Below are positions 1 to 11,337 of a stretch of 64,000 nucleotides of DNA, one piece after another. The notes under the pieces were generated by a model that made no database searches, had not been told where the DNA came from, and was given only the letters and a program-made list of their open reading frames with translations. Each line of letters starts with the position of its first letter. The first letter of the stretch is position 1. Made by a program: the position numbers and the translations under genes. The stretch is from Vespa crabro (taxonomy: Eukaryota; Arthropoda; Insecta; Hymenoptera; Vespidae): assembly GCF_910589235.1 (NCBI RefSeq), contig NC_060963.1, positions 5,488,501-5,552,500 of the forward strand. Direction: 5' to 3'.

Positions 1-2101
1 CAATTCACTGACTCAGGTAAGCAGGTCACTGGGCACATCGCTAGTAACTATTTCATTATGACAGACGGTAAGTTTAAAAACGTACATTAAGAATAAAGTA
101 ATTGAGAATATTTTAATACGTAAAAGATCTTTGTAAAGCGTACTACAATGAATTTCGATTAAGACTAAATAGTTATATTTACTTAGGTGTGGTTTTTAAT
201 AAGATTTTTAGTTATAATTTGTTATTATTATTTTACTTTGAAAACTATTCTTGTTGAATTAATATATCCAATATATTCTAAAAAAAGGTGCCATTGACTT
301 TGTAAACTCGTTTTTTATCATAAATAAAAGATGTAAATTTATTCAGTTCGGTGTACGTAGCTTACTCGTAAAAGGACGCGCGTACGAATATATCGATCCA
401 TAATTCTTATTCTTTCTTTTGCCGGTGTTATCGTTAACAAAATCGATCCTGTGTTTAAATGAATTATCAAACAAGAACGAGGTTGCGTATTTATGAGAGT
501 GGTGAATTACGTTTCACGCCAATTCTGACCAAATTTTCTTTATTTTTTTCTTATCTTTACTTGGAAAATATTAAGAAAGGAATTACGGAGGAACAAGAAA
601 ATAATCTAGAGGAATTATGAAAAATTATACGAGTCTTTCTTTATAATTACACGCAAGGGATTTACTCACGAAACAGTTTGCGTAGTTTTTAACTTTAATG
701 CAATTTCTTTTTATGTATATATATCCACATATGTACCTCTGATATATGATACGCATATCGATGGACGCGAAAATACATGGTGAATATGTAGTCTCATTTA
801 CTGCCCGTTATCGATCTTGCACTACGAAGAAAGTGGCAAATTTCTTTATGTGTGTCGTATTTCTATGAATAATTAAAAAAGAAAAACAAAAAAAAATATA
901 ATAATAATAACTTCAAAAAGAAAGAAAGATTATTTGTATTGATATTGTTGTTATTCAAAGATTATGTACAATATATTATAAGGGCAAGAGACTAAAAAGG
1001 TCTCCGTACACTTAAGAGGATGTTATTATAGGTTGGGCTATATAAACACTCGTTAGTTAATAGCTAGGCTGGAAAACACTTTCGAGAAAGTACAAGAGTA
1101 TGCACTTTTAGAAAAGGGACTTACGAAAGAACCTATTCATACTATACCAACGAAAGAAGAGCAGCTCTTATATGACTCGTAGAATCAAGCCAATTACACA
1201 TCATTTCTTATCAGAACTTTTCTTTTGTAGGTTAACGAAATAATCAATTCTTTTTTTTTTGTTGGAAAATATTATCTGATTGTAACAATTTAATTTGTTC
1301 TACGTACATATAGATGCCCTAATTAATAGCTCAGTCTCGTTCTAAGGATTAGTAATCAACGAACGTATCATAATTAACGAACATGCACATTCGAAACAAC
1401 TTATATTTAATTTTTCGACAATTATTAAACGATCCTATATCAGACATATCGATAAAATTTTCGTTTTTATTGTTTTAGCGGAAGATTCCATACAAAGCGA
1501 TTCAAAAACCTGCGGTAATATTTTAGTGGTATTATCTTGGATTTTGGTGATCATGACTATGCCATTCTCTCTCTTCGTTTGCTTTAAGGTAACAATTTTA
1601 AGAAGATCTATTCGGTTTTGCTTTTTCTTTTTTTACTTTTTTCTTTATTTTCTTCTTTTTTTTCTTTTTTCTTTTAACGATCACTCTATAAACTGTTATC
1701 ACCCTCGTTGTATTATTATTAGAACTGACAATTGACCTCAAAGCACCGTCGAGATTCTATAAAAGATGCACAGAATTCCGTTAATACTTAGTTCATCATT
1801 TTTTTGATAGATTTAGATAGCAGTAAAACGTTGATTATATATAATTTAAAAAGGACAATAAAGAAAAAAAATTGTTTCCGATGAACAATCTTTTAATAAA
1901 TAAAATAATCGATTGTTGAAAACTGAATATGGAAACACGAAGACAAATTTTAATAGTTTTGTTTTACGAATATTACGAATAAGAGCTAAAATATTTTTTT
2001 GTTACGTTAACAGGTAGTACAAGAATACGAAAGGGCGGTTATATTTCGATTAGGCCGTCTTCTATCTGGCGGTGCTAAAGGTCCTGGTAAGTTTCTCTTA
2101 T

Positions 2102-2171
<70 letters not shown>

Positions 2172-3944
2172 CATGTATGTATACGCAAAAAATAGAAATA
2201 TGTACCAGATATTAAAATTCAAAAAAAAGATTAGATATAAGATATATTATAATTAACAAAATGTCATCTCTTAACGATAAAAATCACATTTTTTAAAGGA
2301 ATTTTCTTCATTCTACCATGCGTGGACAATTATGCTCGAGTCGATCTTCGAACGAGAACATATGATGTTCCACCGCAAGAGGTAATTCATTCGAATCTAT
2401 ATTTCTCGAATGGATTTAAATGGGTATAACAGATAATGAAAGAAAGACCAATCGATTATTTTACAGGTATTAACAAAGGATAGCGTTACCGTGTCCGTGG
2501 ATGCAGTCGTTTATTATCGTGTTAATAATGCCACTATTTCTATTGCCAACGTTGAAAATGCACATCATAGTACGAGACTTCTTGCTCAAACGACGCTTCG
2601 AAATACTATGGGCACAAGGCCACTACATGAGATACTTAGCGAGCGTGAAACTATTTCTGGTAACATGCAGGTACGATTTAATATTCGATAATAATTCTTT
2701 AAAATTATTGGTTGAATCGCATCCAAGATTAGTCGAGTAAGAAATAGTTGATTATACTTGAGGCTCTTTGATTGAGTTGGCAAAGATACTTTCATGAAAT
2801 CGGAAAAGTATTTAGACAAAAAATTTGGGTTTAGCATTAATTGTCAAATACAAACAAATATTAGCTACGAACAATATGCAAATTATTATTCACTAGGTAA
2901 TGAAGATTTCTTAGCAGAATTGTCAATAATAATGATAAATAAATTCTATACAGCAACTTGAAAGACTCCAATCAATGATTTTCTTTGAATCAACCAGTTA
3001 TATTCACACTTAAACCTGACATTGAAAAAGATGCTGTTGTGCTTTGGTGGGAGTGTACTGAGAAAATTTAATTTGAATTGCTAGAGCCGGATGACATAAT
3101 TACTGCTGATATTTATCGTCAACAATTTATATAAAGAGTTATATAAATTGTTATATAAAGAATCGTTGAAAAAACAACCGCTTTTAATCGTAAAAAGCAA
3201 TTTAGCTGGATAGTTTTATCGTATTTCTCATATTCACTCGATTATATCATCAGATTATCATTTGTTTAAAAAAATTATTTGCTTATGAAAAGTAGTACCT
3301 TTAATATATATTACTGTATATACATATGTAAATACATAAATATGTAAGACTATTTGTAAAAGGAAATTTATTAATATGTATTACAGATTTCCTTGGATGA
3401 AGCTACCGATACATGGGGCATAAAAGTCGAACGAGTCGAAATGTAAGAATCGAATGAAAATCATTAAATTCATTCTGTCATCTTTTTAATATTACAATTC
3501 TACATAAATAAATAAAATTTGTAGTAAAGACGTACGGCTACCTGTTCAATTGCAACGAGCTATGGCAGCAGAAGCAGAGGCAGCTCGTGAAGCTCGTGCA
3601 AAGGTAATAATTATATCTATTACAATTGGTATATTTAGATGAAAATGATCTAAATGGATATTCTGTTTTTAGGTAATCGCTGCCGAAGGTGAGCAAAAGG
3701 CAAGTAGGGCGTTAAGAGAGGCATCGGAGGTAATCGGAGATTCTCCTGCAGCATTGCAACTACGTTATCTTCAGGTAAGACAATTACATCATTTCGTTAC
3801 TATTTTTGTAAGAGTAAATACTTACTAATTAATTTTTTATCGCAGACCCTTAACACCATCTCAGCTGAAAAGAATTCGACGATCGTATTTCCATTGCCCA
3901 TTGACATGCTTACGTACTTTATGAAAGCAAGAGAAATGTCTTAA
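1..3944 (+). CDS. Stomatin-like band 7 (SPFH) membrane protein, 5' end outside window
   Basis: Stomatin-family monotopic membrane protein; relatives scaffold cholesterol-rich membrane and modulate ion channels. Exons: 1-67, 1479-1588, 2014-2086, 2299-2381, 2467-2670, 3387-3442, 3525-3603, 3673-3774, 3846-3944; all phases agree and TAA is at 3942-3944. Counted from ATG 58 the product has 271 residues. A hydrophobic hairpin segment lies at about residues 15-40, followed by the SPFH core with the family hallmarks QEYERAVIFRLGR, GAKGPG, LTKDSVTVSVDAVVYYRV, TRLLAQTTLRN, TDTWGIKVERVE, QLQRAMAAEAEA and EKNSTIVFPLPID. Exon 1 is open in frame to base 1, so translation probably starts upstream and ATG 58 may be internal. 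Two in-frame donors (17 and 68) are discussed in the findings. Poly(A) signals are possible at 4143 (ATTAAA) and 4485 (AATAAA). Closest named insect relatives are the band 7 proteins; the exact paralogue is not assigned. Confidence 0.93.
2104..2168. repeat. (AT)n microsatellite
   Basis: Near-perfect AT dinucleotide run of about 65 bp in the stomatin intron 2087-2298. It starts about 15 bp downstream of the splice donor. Confidence 0.95.
2900..3213 (+). mobile_element. Decayed mariner transposase fragment in a stomatin intron
   Basis: Conceptual translation of one frame (codons starting at 2907) gives FLSRIV, then ND at the position of the family's GDEKW catalytic block, ILYSN, LNQPVI, a WW pair (3045-3050) and FELLEPDDIITADIYRQQF. 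This is the order seen in mariner transposases around the first two catalytic acidic residues. In-frame stops at 2940, in the WVK-type segment and after the WW block, plus a frame shift near 3135 (a short tandem duplication), show it is dead. A second-frame tail resembles the following KRP-L-N-K region up to about 3213. The N-terminal helix-turn-helix part, the last catalytic Asp and terminal repeats are not visible. The fragment is same-strand as the host gene, in the 716-bp intron 2671-3386. Confidence 0.82.
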
Positions 3945-4198
3945 TTTTATATATTATTCAAATGATATACATATATTCAATATGTACCAAAAAGTTGGTA
4001 AGGATTGGAAATTGTGAGAAGATCGATCAAGTATGTGGTGATCGTATCTCTTATGTGTGTACGTATTCGTTACGTTATCAAGACTTGAATCTGACCAAGA
4101 AGAGGAGAGTTGCTAATGGTAGACCAAATTTCAACGTTTATTATTAAATTAGACAGGCCATAAGATTAATGTTCTTGTTGAAACAAAGAACATTTCGC

Positions 4199-4199
<1 letters not shown>

Positions 4200-4271
<72 letters not shown>
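4200..4271. repeat. (TA)n microsatellite
   Basis: About 72 bp of uninterrupted TA repeat just beyond the probable stomatin 3'UTR (ATTAAA at 4143). Confidence 0.95.
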
Positions 4272-4274
<3 letters not shown>

Positions 4275-5257
4275 TATCTATACCGAAACATTTAAAAAAC
4301 ATTCATCGATATTTTTGGATGATCTTATAATAACATCACTGCTCTATTTACAAACTAATATAAAGTATTTACGCAATACTTTGATAATACTTTAAATCAA
4401 AAATCGCATCATAAGCAAATAGAACATCGAAGAACATGAATTAGGGTGAGTACATAATATATTACATAGGTATATTCGACGTAGAATAAAGAAGGAAACA
4501 AAATTTAATATCTAGTTTTTAATACTGTAAGTTTACGTTTTCACGTAAATCATGATTAATTTGATAAAAAAAATAAAAAAAGAATTTCACACTGCCAATC
4601 ACAGTAATACGTACACGACCGTTCCATAATTCCATATTTCGATAAGAGAAAATTATTAATTTTGCAAAATATACAATTTTGCGAGATAATGGAATGACGA
4701 ATCTTCGTAAAATTTACAAACTACAAACAAGAATACTGATCTATCTGATACGAACCTAAAGAATTTTAAGATTAGACAAGTATTTATATATTATATAATA
4801 GAACTTCTAATATACGAACTAATACAGATATCCAGATGTTCAGATGAAAAAATTGTCATGAAAAGACAAAGAAAAAAAAAAAAATAATTTATACTAAAAT
4901 ATAAGAAATTATCTATTTCTGTTTGGATTTTTATAATCGTCTAAAATACCTAAATTATTTATTACGTTTAACCTTATAAATATGTAATTTCTTCTTACCA
5001 ATAAATCGAATTTTGATCGTGATAGAACAAAAGGAACACTACGTGGAATATATCTGCTTTGATAGTTCAAATAATGAAGGTTTTACCGTAAATCGCCTAT
5101 TAATTTTTATGGCACTAAAATAATAGAACTGAAAAATTTATCTCTATGTCGAATCGTTTTTACAATGAAAGAGAAGATTGAACAGCAAAGCATAGAAGCG
5201 TCGTTTAAATATTTAATCCAAATATAACGGCCTGTAACGATAAATGGTTTAGCATCG

Positions 5258-5259
5258 GC

Positions 5260-5319
<60 letters not shown>

Positions 5320-5365
5320 TTTTCTCTCTCTCTCTTATTCTTTCTCTTTCTCTTTTTCTCTTCCT
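5258..5365. repeat. (CT)n-rich pyrimidine tract
   Basis: Roughly 108 bp of CT dinucleotides interrupted by TTTC/TTTT steps, in the intergenic spacer. Confidence 0.9.
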
Positions 5366-5910
5366 TTCCGGCAATTGCCTTACGTATGGTGCTTATTAAA
5401 GGTCTTTCTCTTGGTTAGAAGTTTAAATAATAATTAATAAGTTTGAATGTTTGTACTTGAACGATTTTTACTCAAATTTTTACTAAAGCTCTTACGATCG
5501 GCTAAACAAAAATTTAAAAATATTTTATATTACGATCAGATGTGTCAAACTTTTGATATTCAACAAATCGTACCATCATGATTTGTCATTTAAAATTTGA
5601 AAACAATTGACACTGATATGATGTTATAAGAAATATAAGTACATTTCTATTTTAATAATAACCCATTCAGTAAAGACTGTCGATCGTATTAATTTTCATC
5701 TCACTTTCTTATTTTTATTCAATTCACGATTGTGATATGAAAGATATGTTAATTAGCAATTTAAATTACTCCTCACAGTCAATTAAAATGATACATGCCT
5801 AAATCTTGTAATTTCCATAACAGTTATTTTAAATCTCTTTTGTTAAAAAGAGATTCTTCAATCAAGAAAATTACGAAGTATCCAACCTATTGATCTTCAC
5901 GTTCTAACAT

Positions 5911-5969
5911 TATTTATTTCTGATTTATTTATTTCCGATTTATTTATTTTCGATTTATTTATTTCCGAT
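5911..5969. repeat. 15-bp tandem repeat, about 4 copies
   Basis: Unit approximately GATTTATTTATTTCC repeated about four times with one or two changes per copy. AT-rich minisatellite with no coding potential. Confidence 0.85.
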
Positions 5970-6761
5970 GATTGTCTTTATTTTATAGGAAATGTTACGA
6001 TTTATAAAGAATATTATAATGAAATTAATATCATGATCGCACTTGCTCGCACATACTTCTAATAGTTTTAATTTACTTTCTTAATATTTGCGATTCTTTT
6101 TTTTTATGTTATTGAAATTTTCGATCTTTTAGTATTAAAAAATAAACCTACCTAATATATATACTATAAATATATACAATATACATACACGAGGGTATTT
6201 ATGCATTTTTTTATTGACGAATTTTAACTTTGACGAAAAGAAAAACTTTGAAATTATCTAGATTAATTAATTTTCATAATAATTATTAAATTTTGATGGA
6301 ACAGAAGACGAGGCGAGATTACTGCAAGATCATTAATACATAAACAATATAAAATGACGCTTTAATTGACTGCTAGGAAAATTGATTTATTTCTAAATAC
6401 ATTAAGTACATTAATAAGGAGAGAACGACACGAATTGTATTATCTGATATTAAGCTAAAACTAATTCTCTATTTCTTGTTAACATTGTTTATGAAATATT
6501 AATGTTTAATCTATGGTATTTTATGTATATATATATATATGTATTTATGATATATATATCAACGTGTTATTGTGTGAAAATATATCTAAAGAGTGCACTA
6601 CTGTCGTATGTTACACATGTATTTATGATTGAATCGCATGATTGGCTGATTGATTTTTTCTTTAGGTGATAGGTGTTATCGAAAAATCAAAAATCAAAAG
6701 TGTACGCGTAATCAAATAAAAATTAATGTTTGAAAATGTACAAGCGTAATTCGAACAAGTG

Positions 6762-6767
6762 TTTATT
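6762..6767 (-). terminator. Candidate poly(A) signal of CUB gene
   Basis: Minus-strand AATAAA about 185 bp beyond the TGA stop at 6950. Confidence 0.5.
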
Positions 6768-6949
6768 ATGTATACTTGCAGAAGAAGATACAATACTCGC
6801 GAGATCCTATTTTTTAATCGGATTAACATCGTCCTAATATTAAATAAGAAAACATGTAAAACAGTTGGAAAGATCTTTAAATAAAATATGGGCTCGTAAG
6901 ATTTGAATAACGATTTCTTCATCTGCCATTCGAATGTTTATGCAATGTC

Positions 6950-9737
6950 TCACCTCAACTTTGTTGTGCACGGTTGTTGAATATAATTTAAACAAAAACC
7001 TCTATTTCCAACATCGTTAGGTGCTTCGATCGCATCCGTATGAAAGATTAATCTGAAAGGCTTGACAGTACCTGAAATAAAACGCATAAATATTTTTATT
7101 TGGTTATTGTACATGCACAAAATAGAAAAAAAAATTTTTTTTCGTAAAAAGAAAATGTCATGCAAACGATGAATACTTACTAATGACCGAAGATGAGTTT
7201 AGGTTTTGATTATCGGCATTAAAGGTACCGCCACACAATCGATCTATACAGGTAGTGGACATCGAAGGAGATTTGCCTGCGTTAATTGCGCAAGGAATCA
7301 TCAGCCAATCTGTTTGACACATGGCTCCTGTCATGGAGGCTATCTGTGTTCCTTGAGTATTACCCGTTAAAGTGAATGCGTTATTACGAGACATTTGCCC
7401 TGTGCCACTATTAGATATCATCGTAGCTGTAATATTTATATTTTATACATATATATATGTATATATATATGTGTGTGTGTGTGTGTATATAAGGGGAGGC
7501 AAAACTAATATTTTAATAACTCTTAAATTATGCTTTCTATGAAAAATGGTTTCGTGCCAATATTACATAATTTCCTATTAAGATTATTTATGACAAACAC
7601 TGTCTATTATGTCTTACTGAAATCTTTGATGACATACAAACTTTAATTTAAAGTTAAGCAAAACAAATTTTTAAAGAACTAAACAGAATATTTAGTTAAG
7701 TATTAAATAAGCCCAATAAAATTTAATATATTTTACATATATAGAATTTTCGCGTTAACTCGAATTTTGAATTAAAAAATAAGATATTCCATGTAAAGAA
7801 ACAGGATTGATATTCAAATTTGTATAAAATAATTTTTCATGGAATGTATAATTTAAATAAAGTTATGCAATATGTACGTAATTTTGTTTAAGGAACGAAC
7901 TAAAAACGAAGAGATTTAAAAGGTCAAGAGGTTCTATTCTTTATTGTTCATTTTCGTCATATGAACTTTATAACATAAAGTTTTTATTTTATAACGTATA
8001 AAATATAATCACTTGATTTTTAATCTTTCAAAAATAATCATTTCATATATAAACAAATGTATCATTCAAATGATTATTTCCTCTGTGGCTTTTAAAGAGC
8101 AAAAATTTATCAAACATTTACGAAATATTATATTTCGTTAATAAATTCATATTACAACGTTTGATGGCAAAAATGAGGAAAATAAAAAATTTATTACTTT
8201 TTTAAATCTCTTCGTAACTTTTAGGTTACCTTATTGAAGATTTTTTTTCTTTTTGTCGTACCTTCGTCCGAACATGCCATATATTGAATACCACAAAAGT
8301 TTTTTTCCATTCTGATGCATATACTGTAATCCTGATTGGACAATTGCAAACCGGCCGAGGAATCAAAATTGAATGATTTTATTTGTCCTGATACACCAGT
8401 AAAATATTGCAAACATCCTTCTTCTGCTCTATAAATTGTATTACAGCGAATCTGTGAGATTCGGACTTTCCAGGATCGTGGAAAGGAACTTCCGCTCGTG
8501 ACGAATGTCAATGCAATGGGATTAGTTTGCCCTATACCAGCGTCGATGTACACTGTGAAAAAACGAAGAAAATGTGTTCTCAGTCAACGAAGAATTTCAA
8601 TTTATTCGATACTCGTATTAAAATAAAAATCTAACTTACTGTGGTTGTCATTATTAGTTCCACAAATAGTTGGTACTGGATTACCTCCAGAAACAATAAA
8701 TTGATCATAAGTGCATAGATTGTTGATCGTCTCGGGTCCTCTTATCGTAAACTGTACAAAATCCAATCTACAAACAGTTAAAAATCTTATTGAATTATAT
8801 ATAAATAAAAATGTATTCTCGCTTAAGTTATTTAAAATTAAATAAATTTTTAAAGGCCGAACACGAAATTCAAATATAAAGAAACTGATATATCATATGT
8901 CAATAATTTAAAAAAAGAATCGTATTTCTTTGTTCAGTCTAAGAAAAGGTATTTAATTTTAGATAGAGCGCGAATACTTTTTTTACCCACTGTACGTATA
9001 CCAGATACATATATAAATCTGAAAATGATCAAAGAGTACTTCTTTTTCACCTAAATTGGCATACATCTGGATGTAACTTCAAAAGCGTAAGCTGACAGGA
9101 ATCCGTACCATCGAACGTCGATGGATAATTAGGATTAACGAAATAAGTATTATTGTCGTTGATCATTTGTCCACACGAGACCATGACTAAACGGTAAAGA
9201 TAATATCAATTTTTGAAAAATAAATAATTTAAAAATGTCATTTTATTATAATATATATTTCTTACCGATACAACAGACGCCATAACCATTCGCGCAAACT
9301 CCACTGGATATACCACCTCGTTGCGAACATTCCGTTGATGATATGCAAGTACCATTTTCACCATTCAATCCACCACAGGCATTATTTTCAAATCTTACGA
9401 CGGTGAAGAGTGGAAAAACTGAAGATAAGTTATCAAAATGTTTTATCATTACTTTCTTTTATTTTTTCGTTCGTCAATGATCAAATGGTCGCACGATAAA
9501 CGCGAACTTACGTCGTTTTTCTCTTTTATTTTGTGCCAATCTAATATTTTGAAGAGTTGACATTTGAAGCATGTGCGTTTCGGGATCGTTAGATTCTTGG
9601 GATCGATTTTCATTCGTTTGCCACAAACGTCGTCGTTCTGGTAATTTTTGCATTTTCCATATGCTCCAAGCATCGATTTCAATGCTTATTATAATAAAAT
9701 TAATTATAAGTATAATTAAGTATCGTTTGTCGAACAT
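6950..9737 (-). CDS. Secreted CUB-domain protein with N-terminal Cys-rich module
   Basis: Complete seven-exon model on the minus strand: 9737-9512, 9418-9266, 9186-9051, 8767-8640, 8552-8262, 7426-7181, 7071-6950; 1302 nt, 433 residues, stop TGA. Residues 1-23 form a signal peptide (hydrophobic run after MFDKRY, cleavage near IDA). A hydrophilic linker follows to about residue 85. A compact six-Cys module at about 90-125 begins CGGLNGENGTC and ends GVCC, a pattern common at the start of insect CUB proteins. It is followed by a CUB domain (about 130-245, with NPNYPS and the LDFVQF strand) and a second Cys-containing CUB-like half (about 250-430, ending FCLNYIQQPC). There is no protease domain or transmembrane segment, so it is probably an extracellular binding protein. 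Substrate and partner are unknown. The family match is by pattern; no gene symbol is justified. Confidence 0.88.
7443..7488. repeat. AT/GT compound microsatellite
   Basis: (AT)n followed by (GT)n in CUB-gene intron 5 (7427-8261). The rest of this 835-bp intron is AT-rich with nothing recognisable. Confidence 0.85.
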
Positions 9738-10900
9738 CTCTACGATTAAAATATATATCGAATTTATATTTTTTATTTAAATAATGCTTCCTTTAAATAG
9801 TGAACATTTAAAACGTTATTCCGAGGTTACAGATATTACACTAAAGACAAGAGTTACAAAAACGCGAAATTAAATATATTTGAGGAGATGATTTACACGG
9901 TCTGCATACCGAGTTACAAACCGATTCTCGCGATTACTAGGGAAAGTCGAGTACTTTAATTGAAAATAAAAGCGTTAGTAACTTTATGTATTGTGCTTAT
10001 TCCTTGAAGCATGATAATCGTCGCTTTCTTAACTCGTAAGTCATAATCGTTGAAATTAAATAGAACATCGTACTTTCCATTTAGAGTATTCTATACAAAG
10101 ACAATCACTTTTTCGAATACTTTCATTATTCCATTTTCATTTTTCATGCATATGTCATAGACATTCTAACATTTATCAAAGAAAATTCAATAGTTTCCAA
10201 TTGCAAAAAAAGTAAATTGTTTGTATTCCGCCATAATTAGAGTTATTTTTGAAAATGTATATCTCCTTAATTATACGCGATAAAGATTTCGTTCTTACCA
10301 GAGACATTAATTAGAAAGAATTAGATATTTATAAAAGAAAATACATAAAAAGTTTTATATCTGCGATTAAATAACTACAATAGACAAATGTTCCAAACAA
10401 TACTTTTAAAACAAATCAAAATAGTTCATTTTTAATCTCAATTATTCGAAGCAAAAGTAATTAAAAACGAAATACAAAACTGAAAGAATCTTATTTTACA
10501 AAAAATACAATAAACAAACGAACAAAAAAGAAAAAAAGAAAGAAAAACCAATAAATATGACATTATTCTAGAAAAGGTTGCTCGATTAGGATTTTGTTCG
10601 GAAAATGGGGCTTTATGCATAGAAGTGGCAGGGGTAGAACAGCATGAGCGGCAGGTATGAAGAGAGAGGGAAAGCAGGGCTGGCAGGAGCGTAGGTGAGC
10701 TAAAATAGATCGATGGACGGGTGCGCACGCAAGTGTACCTCCGGTTGAGTTAGCGTAGCCTGCAGGGGAGGTAGACTCTTATGGTTGAGGAAACGTGGGT
10801 TGGGAGGAAGATAATAAAGGAAAGGAGAAAATTGGCAGCTCGAAAAGATTCTTGAAAGGAGAAAATTCGGAAGAAAAGAAGAGAAAATGGAAGAAATGGC
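9738..10900. other. Divergent spacer between CUB gene and Unc-13-type gene
   Basis: AT-rich to about 10560, then increasingly GC-rich, including a GC-richer stretch at 10600-10790. It should contain the CUB-gene promoter at its left end and distal promoter sequence of the Unc-13-type gene at its right end. No core motif is strong enough to mark. The open frames here are low-complexity and unlike proteins. Confidence 0.5.
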
Positions 10901-10953
10901 TAGTAGAAAAAAGGGTCGAATCTCCAAAGAGTAAAGGCGCACCTCTTTCTAGT

Positions 10954-10989
<36 letters not shown>

Positions 10990-11337
10990 GTTCTCTCTCG
11001 TTCTCTCTTGTTCTCTCTATTTCTCTTTCTCTCTCTTTCTCACCTGTTTGCCGGCAATAGGGTTGACTAGGTGCGGACGGTGGCGGTGGCGGTGGTGGCG
11101 GCGGCGGCGGCGCTACAAGTGGCTGGATTCGTAAATCGGGAGCACACGAGCGCGCTCGCCCGCTCCTTCCTTCCAGTTTCCTTTTCGCTGCTTGCGTAGA
11201 CGTGCACGTTTTATCGCACGGAAACGCGCGACAGCCCTTCTTAGGATAGCACCTTCGAGTATCTATCGAGATTGTAGCTTCTACACTGGGACACATCCAA
11301 TTGTATCTACGATAACTTTGAATTCGCATTCTTTTTG
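10900..11337 (+). promoter_or_regulatory. GC-rich promoter / probable 5'UTR exon of the Unc-13-type gene
   Basis: A GC-rich island in an AT-rich setting. It holds a CT tract (10957-11042, the complement of GAGA-factor type repeats), a GGT/GGC triplet run (about 11077-11113) and many CpG dinucleotides. It ends in a textbook plus-strand donor, CTTTTTG followed by GTAAGTAA at 11338. No long plus-strand reading frame with protein character is present, so a non-coding first exon is the best reading. The next plus-strand acceptor with a matching context is TTTATTTACAG ending at 18626, just upstream of the Unc-13-type start codon. The link is inferred, not seen directly. Confidence 0.5.

Larger units (their letters stand above)
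3945..6949. other. Convergent intergenic region, no gene seen
   Basis: About 3 kb of AT-rich sequence between the stomatin stop (+) and the CUB gene stop (-). It holds 3'UTR sequence and possible poly(A) signals for stomatin (4143, 4485) and for the CUB gene (minus-strand AATAAA at 6762-6767). It also holds the TA repeat 4200-4271, a CT tract at 5258-5365, a 15-bp tandem repeat at 5911-5969 and short AT runs near 6525-6560. No ORF here resembles a known protein. Confidence 0.7.

Noticed and set aside
2007..2222. Minus-strand ORF encoding alternating Tyr-Ile
   Set aside because: Product of the TA microsatellite and antisense to a stomatin exon.
10949..11329. 126-codon minus-strand ORF with Pro and Arg-Glu runs
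   Set aside because: Made of the GGN and CT repeats of the GC-rich promoter read backwards.
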